Assembly: GCA_000027065.2 (NCBI GenBank)
Contig: FN543093.2
Location: 3,290,074-3,354,073 of the forward strand
Source of the DNA: Cronobacter turicensis z3032
GTDB lineage: Bacteria; Pseudomonadota; Gammaproteobacteria; Enterobacterales; Enterobacteriaceae
Direction of reading: 5' to 3'
DNA length: 64,000 nucleotides
Under the pieces are notes generated by a model. That model saw only the letters and a program-made list of their open reading frames with translations. It made no database searches and was not told the DNA's origin. Shown here piece by piece: positions 58,115-64,000 of this stretch. A program made the translations under genes and the position numbers. Each line of letters begins with the position of its first letter. The first letter of the stretch is position 1.

Positions 58115-58906
58115 ATGCCCGTTTTTTCACTGCTGGCGCTTGTCGCCTACTCGGTAAGCCTGGCGCTTATCATTCCCGGCCTGCTTCGCAAGAACAGCGC
58201 GTGGCGTCGTCTTGCGATACTTTCGGCGGTGATTGCGCTCGTTTGCCACGCCGTGGCGCTGGAAGGCCGACTATTCCCGGACGACAGCAGCGGCCAGAAT
58301 CTCAGTCTGCTCAACGTCGGTTCTCTGGTCAGCCTGATGATCTGCACCGTGATGACGATTGTCGCCTCGAAAAACCGCGGCTGGCTACTGTTGCCGATTG
58401 TTTACGCGTTCGCCCTGATCAACCTGGCGTTCGCGACATTCGTGCCGAATGAATACATTACGCATCTGGAAACCACGCCCGGCATGATGGTGCATATCGG
58501 CCTGTCGCTTTTCTCGTACGCGACGCTGATCATCGCCGCGCTCTATGCGCTGCAACTGGCGTGGATAGACTATCTACTGAAAAACAAAAAGCTGGTGTTC
58601 AGCGCCGATATGCCGCCGCTGATGGGCATTGAGCGCAAGATGTTCCATATCACTCAGGTCGGCGTCGTCCTGCTGACGCTGACGCTCTGCACCGGTCTGT
58701 TCTATCTTCAGAACATGTTCAGCATGGAGAATATCGACAAAGCGGTGCTATCCATCGTCGCATGGTTTGTCTATATCATCCTGCTCTGGGGACACTATCA
58801 TGAAGGCTGGCGCGGTCGCCGCGTGGTGTGGTTTAACGTCGCAGGCGCCGCTTTGCTGACGCTGGCTTACTTCGGCAGCCGGGTTATCCAGCAATTCGCT
58901 GGCTAA
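58115..58906 (+). CDS. ypjD: Inner membrane protein YpjD (cytochrome c assembly/CcsA-like)
   Basis: The product is 263 aa, as in E. coli YpjD, with eight predicted spans. It has the CcsA/HemX-type region GMMVHIGLSLFSYATLIIAALYA near 125-145 and a tryptophan-rich end (LLWGHYHEGWRGRRVVW). The function is not firmly known; the gene is linked to corB and has been tied to cobalt/magnesium handling. It starts ~160 bp from divergent ffh, and corB follows 18 bp later (operon). Confidence 0.88.
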   Translation: MPVFSLLALVAYSVSLALIIPGLLRKNSAWRRLAILSAVIALVCHAVALEGRLFPDDSSGQNLSLLNVGSLVSLMICTVMTIVASKNRGWLLLPIVYAFALINLAFATFVPNEYITHLETTPGMMVHIGLSLFSYATLIIAALYALQLAWIDYLLKNKKLVFSADMPPLMGIERKMFHITQVGVVLLTLTLCTGLFYLQNMFSMENIDKAVLSIVAWFVYIILLWGHYHEGWRGRRVVWFNVAGAALLTLAYFGSRVIQQFAG

Positions 58907-58924
58907 ACATCTAAGGACACACGT

Positions 58925-60214
58925 TTGGAACATATCTCAACCACCACACTCATCGTAACGCTTATCGTGATGGTGGTGGTCTCCGCTTACTTCTCCGGTT
59001 CCGAAACCGGGATGATGACCCTCAACCGCTACCGACTGCGTCACCTGTCGAAGCAGGGCAATCGCGCGGCAAAACGGGTGGAGCGCCTGCTGCGCAAGCC
59101 CGACCGGCTGATAAGCCTGGTGTTAATCGGCAATAACCTGGTCAATATTCTTGCCTCCTCGCTCGCCACTATTGTCGGCATGCGCCTGTATGGCGACGCG
59201 GGTGTGGCTATCGCCACCGGCGTGCTGACCTTCGTGGTGCTGGTTTTCGCTGAAGTCCTGCCGAAAACCGTCGCGGCGCTCTACCCGGAAAAAGTGGCGT
59301 TCCCGAGCAGTTTTTTACTCGGCCCGCTGCAAGTCATCATGATGCCGCTGGTCTGGCTGCTGAATATGATTACGCGCGTGCTGATGCGCATGGTCGGCAT
59401 CAAAGCGGATAACGTCGTCAGCGCCGCGCTTAGCAAAGATGAACTGCGCACGCTGGTGCATGAGTCGCACTCGAAGATTTCCCGCCGCAATCAGGACATG
59501 CTGCTTTCGGTGCTGGATCTGGAAAAAGTGAGCGTCAGCGACATCATGGTGCCGCGTAACGATATCGTCGGCATTGATATCAACGATGACTGGAAATCCA
59601 TCGTCCGCCAGCTTACCCACTCGCCGCACGGACGCATCGTGCTCTATCGCGAATCCCTCGACGACGCCATCGGTATGCTGCGCATCCGCGAAGCCTGGCG
59701 GCAGATGAATGAGAAAAAAGAGTTCACCAAAGAGGTGATGCTGCGCGCCGCCGATGAGATCTATTACGTGCCGGAAGGCACGCCGCTCAGCGTCCAGCTG
59801 GTGAAATTCCAGCGCAATAAAAAGAAAGTGGGCCTGGTAGTCAATGAGTACGGCGATATTCAGGGGCTGGTGACGGTAGAAGATATTCTTGAAGAGATTG
59901 TCGGGGATTTCACCACCTCGATGTCGCCGACGCTTGCCGAAGAGGTGACGCCGCAAAATGACGGCTCGGTCATCATCGAAGGCAGCGCTAACGTGCGGGA
60001 GCTGAATAAAGCGTTCAACTGGCGTCTGCCGGAAGAAGAAGCCCGCACCGTCAACGGCATGATCCTCGAAGCGCTGGAGGAGATCCCCTCCGCCGGCATT
60101 CGTCTGCGTCTGAGCCAGTACGATATCGATATTCTGGATGTGCAGGAGAATATGATCAAACAGGTGCGGATAACGCCGGTAAAACCGCTGCGCGAAAGCG
60201 TGGAAGGCAGTTAA
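58925..60214 (+). CDS. corB: CNNM/CorB-type transporter-associated protein
   Basis: CorB (YfjD) is a CNNM-family inner-membrane protein linked to Mg2+/Co2+ handling. The product is 429 aa. The DUF21 membrane domain is at ~1-180 (SAYFSGSETGMMTLNRYRLRHL, NLVNILAS), paired CBS domains at ~195-325 (DIMVPRNDIVGID; GLVVNEYGDIQGLVTVEDILEEIVGDF), and the CorC_HlyC domain at ~340-420. The start codon is TTG; the MEHISTTTLIV N-terminus matches E. coli. Confidence 0.9.
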   Translation: MEHISTTTLIVTLIVMVVVSAYFSGSETGMMTLNRYRLRHLSKQGNRAAKRVERLLRKPDRLISLVLIGNNLVNILASSLATIVGMRLYGDAGVAIATGVLTFVVLVFAEVLPKTVAALYPEKVAFPSSFLLGPLQVIMMPLVWLLNMITRVLMRMVGIKADNVVSAALSKDELRTLVHESHSKISRRNQDMLLSVLDLEKVSVSDIMVPRNDIVGIDINDDWKSIVRQLTHSPHGRIVLYRESLDDAIGMLRIREAWRQMNEKKEFTKEVMLRAADEIYYVPEGTPLSVQLVKFQRNKKKVGLVVNEYGDIQGLVTVEDILEEIVGDFTTSMSPTLAEEVTPQNDGSVIIEGSANVRELNKAFNWRLPEEEARTVNGMILEALEEIPSAGIRLRLSQYDIDILDVQENMIKQVRITPVKPLRESVEGS

Positions 60215-60227
60215 CGCTTCCCCCATT

Positions 60228-60257
60228 AAAAAAGGCCAGTCGATAACTGGCCTTTTT
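60228..60257. terminator. Bidirectional terminator between corB and grpE
   Basis: AAGGCCAGT and ACTGGCCTT flank a small loop, with an A-run before and a T-run after. It lies between the convergent corB and grpE. Confidence 0.9.
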
Positions 60258-60271
60258 CATTATTGCGCGGC

Positions 60272-60865
60272 TTACGCCTTCGCTTTCGCGACGGTCACCA
60301 TCGCGGCGCGAATGGTACGGCCGTTCAGGGTATAACCTTTCTGCATCACTGCCAGTACGTGGTTCGGCGCAACGTCTTCCGATTCCACCATGGCGATAGC
60401 CTGATGCACGTTCGGATCCAGCGGCACGTTAGTATCGGCAATCACTTCCACGCCGAACTTACGCACCACGTCCAGCATGGATTTCAGGGTCAGTTCGATC
60501 CCTTCCACCATGGCGGCCATATCCTGATTTTCTTTGTTCGCCACTTCAAGCGCGCGATCGAGGCTGTCGATAACCGGCAGCAGCTCGTTGATGAATTTTT
60601 CGAGCGCGAATTTATGCGCTTTCTCGATATCCTGCTCGGTACGACGGCGCAGGTTTTCCATCTCCGCTTTCATGCGCAGCACATTGTCGCGCTCGCGGGT
60701 CTGGGACTGCGTCAGTTCGGACTGCAACCGGGCTATCTCTTCATCGCGCGGATCCACCTGCTCAGCAGATTCGGCAGATTCTACAGCCTCAACCTCTTCA
60801 TGCTGCTCCGTGACGATCTCTTCCGGGGCTTGCCCGTCAGGCGTTTTCTGTTCTTTACTACTCAT
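60272..60865 (-). CDS. grpE: Nucleotide exchange factor GrpE
   Basis: GrpE releases ADP from DnaK in the Hsp70 cycle. The product is 197 aa, as in E. coli. An acidic N-terminal tail (~1-40), a long coiled-coil helix (~40-135; [29 protein letters not shown]) and a C-terminal beta-wing with [18 protein letters not shown] follow. A clear sigma-32 promoter lies 44-71 bp upstream. It is divergent from nadK. Confidence 0.97.
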   Translation of the reverse strand: MSSKEQKTPDGQAPEEIVTEQHEEVEAVESAESAEQVDPRDEEIARLQSELTQSQTRERDNVLRMKAEMENLRRRTEQDIEKAHKFALEKFINELLPVIDSLDRALEVANKENQDMAAMVEGIELTLKSMLDVVRKFGVEVIADTNVPLDPNVHQAIAMVESEDVAPNHVLAVMQKGYTLNGRTIRAAMVTVAKAKA

Positions 60866-60908
60866 GAAATTCTCCGCGTTTATGCATTCGTATCGCTAAC
60901 CTGGATTA

Positions 60909-60936
60909 TTATGGGGATCAGTTTGCGGGTTTCAAG
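60909..60936 (-). promoter_or_regulatory. Sigma-32 heat-shock promoter of grpE
   Basis: Minus strand CTTGAAA (60936-60930), 13-bp spacer, CCCCATAA (60916-60909). This is an essentially perfect sigma-32 promoter. Confidence 0.88.
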
Positions 60937-60987
60937 GGAAGCAGACAGATTGTCCCCCTTTCCACGCCTATAAGGACGACCAGGAAA

Positions 60988-61866
60988 ATGAATAACCATT
61001 TCAACTGCATCGGTATTGTCGGACATCCACGCCACCCTACCGCGCTGACGACGCATGAAATGCTCTGGCGCTGGCTCTTAGATCGCGGCTACGACGTCAT
61101 TATCGAGCAGCAGATAGCCGAGGAGCTCAAACTCAGCGACGCCCGCACCGGGACGCTGGCGGAAATCGGCCAGCAGGCGGATCTGGCGGTCGTGGTCGGC
61201 GGGGACGGCAATATGCTGGGCGCCGCGCGCGTCCTGGCGCGCTACGACATCAGCGTCATCGGCATCAACCGCGGCAACCTCGGGTTCCTCACCGATCTCG
61301 ACCCGGACAACGCCCAGCAGCAACTGGCGGACGTGCTTGAAGGCCACTACATTCGCGAGCAACGCTTTTTGCTGGAGGCCCAGGTCTGCCAGAAAAACTG
61401 TCAGAAGCGCATCAGCACTGCCATCAATGAAGTGGTTCTGCACCCAGGCAAAGTGGCGCACATGATTGAATTTGAAGTTTATATAGACGAAAAATTCGCC
61501 TTCTCCCAGCGCTCTGACGGCCTGATAATCTCAACGCCCACCGGCTCAACCGCCTATTCGCTCTCCGCAGGCGGCCCTATCCTGACGCCGTCGCTTGATG
61601 CTATCACGCTGGTGCCCATGTTCCCGCATACGCTCTCGGCGCGTCCGCTGGTTATCAACAGTAGCAGCACTATCCGCCTGCGCTTTTCCAACATGCGCAG
61701 CGATCTGGAAATCAGCTGCGACAGCCAGATAGCGCTGCCCATTCAGGAAGGGGAAGATGTGTTTATCCGCCGCTGCGACTATCCGCTGAACCTGATCCAT
61801 CCGAAGGACTACAGCTATTTCAACACATTAAGCTCAAAACTCGGCTGGTCAAAAAAATTATTCTGA
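60988..61866 (+). CDS. nadK: NAD kinase
   Basis: NadK phosphorylates NAD to NADP with ATP. The product is 292 aa, as in E. coli. The [13 protein letters not shown] motif is near 72 and the NEVVLHPG region near 147. The NAD-binding [22 protein letters not shown] lies near 175-195. A Shine-Dalgarno-like AGGA precedes the ATG. recN follows 86 bp downstream with its own SOS promoter. Confidence 0.97.
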   Translation: MNNHFNCIGIVGHPRHPTALTTHEMLWRWLLDRGYDVIIEQQIAEELKLSDARTGTLAEIGQQADLAVVVGGDGNMLGAARVLARYDISVIGINRGNLGFLTDLDPDNAQQQLADVLEGHYIREQRFLLEAQVCQKNCQKRISTAINEVVLHPGKVAHMIEFEVYIDEKFAFSQRSDGLIISTPTGSTAYSLSAGGPILTPSLDAITLVPMFPHTLSARPLVINSSSTIRLRFSNMRSDLEISCDSQIALPIQEGEDVFIRRCDYPLNLIHPKDYSYFNTLSSKLGWSKKLF

Positions 61867-61882
61867 AACCCGCATTAGCCAC

Positions 61883-61910
61883 TTTACTGTATATAAAACC
61901 AGTTTATACT
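61883..61910 (+). promoter_or_regulatory. recN promoter
   Basis: TTTACT (61883-61888), 16-bp spacer, TATACT (61905-61910). LexA boxes overlap both hexamers. Confidence 0.75.
61887..61902 (+). promoter_or_regulatory. lexA box: LexA box 1 of recN
   Basis: CTGT-N8-CCAG with the AT-rich centre ATATAAAA. One base differs from CTGT-N8-ACAG. It overlaps the -35 and the spacer. Confidence 0.75.
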
Positions 61911-61924
61911 GTATGCAATTACAG
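61909..61924 (+). promoter_or_regulatory. lexA box: LexA box 2 of recN
   Basis: CTGTATGCAATTACAG, a perfect CTGT-N8-ACAG. It overlaps the end of the -10 and the expected start site. Confidence 0.88.
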
Positions 61925-61926
61925 CT

Positions 61927-61942
61927 CTGTGAGTTTATACAG
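61927..61942 (+). promoter_or_regulatory. lexA box: LexA box 3 of recN
   Basis: CTGTGAGTTTATACAG, a perfect CTGT-N8-ACAG ending 10 bp before the recN ATG and overlapping its AGGA ribosome-binding site. Confidence 0.82.
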
Positions 61943-61952
61943 GAAAGCGGCT

Positions 61953-63614
61953 ATGCTGGCACAATTAACCATCAGTAATTTCGCTATTGTTCGTGAACTG
62001 GAAATCGACTTTAACGCCGGGATGACCGCCATCACGGGTGAAACCGGCGCCGGTAAATCCATCGCGATCGATGCGCTGGGCTTGTGCCTGGGCGGTCGTG
62101 CGGAAGGCGATATGGTGCGTGCCGGCGCCAGCCGCGCGGATCTCTGCGCCCGCTTCGCACTGAAAGATACACCCGCCGCGCTGCGCTGGCTGGAAGAAAA
62201 CCAGCTTGAAGACGGCAGCGAGTGCCTGCTGCGTCGCGTTATCAGCAGCGATGGCCGCTCGCGCGGATTTATCAACGGCACCGCCGTGCCGCTCTCGCAA
62301 TTACGTGAACTCGGCCAGTTACTGATTCAAATTCACGGTCAGCACGCTCACCAGCTTCTGCTCAAGCCTGAGCATCAGAAACGCCTGCTGGATGGCTATG
62401 CGGGCGAAGGCGATCTGATGGCGCAGATGGCGCAAAGCTACCGTCAGTGGCATCAAAGCTGTCGCGATCTGGCCCTGCATCAGCAGCAGAGCCAGGAGCG
62501 CGCCGCCCGCGCCGAGCTGCTCCACTACCAGTTAAAAGAGCTTAACGAATTCAACCCGCAAGCGGGCGAGTTCGAGCAAATCGATGAAGAGTACAAACGC
62601 TTAGCCAACAGCGGGCAGCTGCTTTCTACCAGCCAGCAGGCGTTAAACCTGCTGGCCGACGCGGAAGATGCCAACCTGCAAAGCCAGCTCTACAGCGCAC
62701 GCAATCTGGTGACCGATCTCGTCGGCATGGATGACAAACTCTCCGGCGTGCTGAATATGCTTGAAGAGGCCGCCATCCAACTGAGTGAAGCCAGCGACGA
62801 ACTGCGTCACTACTGCGAACGCCTGGATCTCGACCCGAACCGTCTGTATGAGCTGGAGCAGCGCATCTCCCGTCAAATCACGCTTGCGCGCAAGCACCAT
62901 ATCGCCCCGGAAGAGCTGCCCGCGTTCCACCAGAAGCTGCTTGAAGAGCAGCAGCTTCTGGACGACCAGGCCGATTGCCTGGAAACGTTGACCCTGGCGG
63001 TCAACAAACATCACCAGCAGGCGCTGGCGCTGGCTCACGCGTTGCACGAGAGCCGCGTGGTCTATGCCCGCGAACTGACGCAGCTGATTACCGACAGTAT
63101 GCATTCGCTGTCGATGCCGCACGGTCAGTTCACGATTGACGTCCTGTTTGAGGAGCACCACCTGACGGCGGAAGGCGCCGATCGCATCGATTTCCGCGTG
63201 TCCACGAACCCAGGCCAGCCGCTGCAGCCGCTCGCGAAAGTCGCCTCCGGCGGCGAGCTCTCCCGTATCGCGCTGGCGATTCAGGTGATTACCGCGCGTA
63301 AGATGGAAACCCCGGCGCTGATTTTCGATGAAGTGGATGTGGGCATCAGCGGTCCGACGGCGGCGGTGGTCGGTAAACTGCTGCGCCAGCTCGGCGAATC
63401 GACGCAGGTGATGTGTGTGACCCACCTGCCGCAAGTCGCGGGTTGCGGCCACCATCATTTCTTCGTCAGCAAAGAGACTGATGGCGCGATGACCGAAACC
63501 CATATGCAGCCGCTGGATAAAAAAGCCCGCCTGCAGGAGCTGGCCCGCCTGCTGGGCGGCAGTGAGGTGACGCGCAATACACTGGCGAACGCCAAAGAGC
63601 TGCTGGCGGCATAA
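61953..63614 (+). CDS. recN: DNA repair protein RecN
   Basis: RecN is an SMC-like ATPase that acts early in double-strand-break repair. The product is 553 aa, as in E. coli. Walker A GETGAGKS is near 29. The coiled-coil arms span ~150-370. The ABC signature [17 protein letters not shown] is near 430, followed by Walker [15 protein letters not shown] near 450. The ATG at 61953 ([10 protein letters not shown]) has AGGAAAG upstream; an in-frame GTG at 61929 lies inside LexA box 3. It ends in the usual NAKELLAA. Confidence 0.97.
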   Translation: MLAQLTISNFAIVRELEIDFNAGMTAITGETGAGKSIAIDALGLCLGGRAEGDMVRAGASRADLCARFALKDTPAALRWLEENQLEDGSECLLRRVISSDGRSRGFINGTAVPLSQLRELGQLLIQIHGQHAHQLLLKPEHQKRLLDGYAGEGDLMAQMAQSYRQWHQSCRDLALHQQQSQERAARAELLHYQLKELNEFNPQAGEFEQIDEEYKRLANSGQLLSTSQQALNLLADAEDANLQSQLYSARNLVTDLVGMDDKLSGVLNMLEEAAIQLSEASDELRHYCERLDLDPNRLYELEQRISRQITLARKHHIAPEELPAFHQKLLEEQQLLDDQADCLETLTLAVNKHHQQALALAHALHESRVVYARELTQLITDSMHSLSMPHGQFTIDVLFEEHHLTAEGADRIDFRVSTNPGQPLQPLAKVASGGELSRIALAIQVITARKMETPALIFDEVDVGISGPTAAVVGKLLRQLGESTQVMCVTHLPQVAGCGHHHFFVSKETDGAMTETHMQPLDKKARLQELARLLGGSEVTRNTLANAKELLAA

Positions 63615-63626
63615 TTATCGCCAGGG

Positions 63627-63648
63627 CGGGGCTCTGCGCCCCGTCCTT
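63627..63648 (+). terminator. Possible terminator after recN
   Basis: CGGGGC, TCTGC loop and GCCCCG are followed by TCCTTTC, a weak T-tract, 13 bp after the recN stop. Confidence 0.5.
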
Positions 63649-63702
63649 TCGCTCAGAAAAGCAGCAACAGAAGCGCGCGGCGTGCTTTAATCGCTTTTTG
63701 GG

Positions 63703-63730
63703 CTAACTTTTTTCCTCCGCTACGGTCATA
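63703..63730 (+). promoter_or_regulatory. Candidate sigma-E promoter of bamE
   Basis: CTAACTT (63703-63709), 16-bp spacer, TCATA (63726-63730). It partly matches sigma-E GGAACTT / TCAAA. bamE is a known sigma-E regulon member in E. coli, which supports the reading. Confidence 0.45.
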
Positions 63731-63831
63731 GTGAAGCGCCTTAAGGTTTTAAACTGACTGAAGGTTTATTATCATCGGCTAATTATGTATGAGCCGCGTG
63801 TTGCTCGGGCCCGAAAAGGAATCTAATCACT

Positions 63832-64000
63832 ATGCGCTGTAAAACGCTGACTGCTGCCGCAGCGGTCCTTCTGATGTTGACCGCAGGCTGTTCTACTCTG
63901 GAGCGAGTGGTTTACCGCCCCGACATTAACCAGGGTAACTACCTGACGCCTACCGACATTGCTAAAATCCGTATCGGCATGACGCAACAGCAGGTTGCTT
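63832..64000 (+). CDS. bamE: Outer membrane assembly lipoprotein BamE, N-terminal part
   Basis: BamE (SmpA) is the small lipoprotein of the BAM complex. The first 56 codons are present and the window then ends. The signal peptide ends in lipobox LTAGC, and the mature part begins [18 protein letters not shown], as in E. coli. AAGGA lies upstream. The conserved IGMTQQQV is seen at the edge. Confidence 0.95.
   Translation, partial: MRCKTLTAAAAVLLMLTAGCSTLERVVYRPDINQGNYLTPTDIAKIRIGMTQQQVA

Overview
The window is about 57-60 % GC chromosomal DNA of a member of the Enterobacteriaceae. Nearly every gene is recognisable as the ortholog of an Escherichia coli gene in the purL-to-bamE (minute 57-59) segment, mostly at the family's usual length. 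Divergence from E. coli, GC content and the accessory genes fit Cronobacter or a close relative (Enterobacter, Siccibacter, Franconibacter). The genus is an inference; no database was searched.

Layout. 1-7.8 kb: purL (5' part), mltF, tadA, pgpC, a murQP MurNAc uptake/catabolism cluster with a divergent RpiR-family regulator (yfhH), and yfhL. 7.8-14.3 kb: acpS-pdxJ-recO-era-rnc-lepB-lepA, all leftward. 14.4-17.2 kb: the envelope-stress operon rpoE-rseABC. 17.5-31.2 kb: nadB, trmN, srmB, grcA, ung, yfiF, trxC, tapT, pat, pssA, yfiM, kgtP. 31.3-34.3 kb: an accessory patch (DUF4385 protein, thiamine-diphosphate oxidase/decarboxylase-like enzyme, XRE-2TM regulator). 34.7-40.2 kb: a complete leftward rRNA operon (16S, tRNA-Ile, tRNA-Ala, 23S, 5S) with P1/P2 promoters. 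40.3-47.5 kb: clpB, pgeF, rluD, bamD, a secreted LprI-domain protein and raiA. 47.6-52.1 kb: pheL-pheA and aroF-tyrA, with a regucalcin-type lactonase gene between their convergent ends. 52.3-54.2 kb: a PepSY membrane protein plus DUF2946 protein pair, both rich in His/Met. 54.3-58 kb: rpsP-rimM-trmD-rplS and ffh. 58-64 kb: ypjD, corB, grpE, nadK, recN and the start of bamE.

The strongest non-coding content is regulatory. Near-consensus sites are readable for PurR (purL), sigma-E (rpoE), NadR (nadB), FNR (grcA), cAMP-CRP (raiA), TyrR (aroF), LexA (three boxes at recN) and sigma-32 (clpB, grpE). There is also a pheL attenuator, an rpsP leader attenuator and an rnc leader stem resembling an RNase III target.

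No clearly new large system (phage, CRISPR, secretion or defence island) is present. The most interesting material is the lineage-specific cargo in gaps of the conserved backbone: the PepSY/DUF2946 pair where E. coli carries yfiLRNB, the patch beside the rRNA operon, the LprI-type protein before raiA, and the lactonase between pheA and tyrA. In addition, yfhH, an orphan in E. coli, sits here next to murQP with a paired candidate operator.
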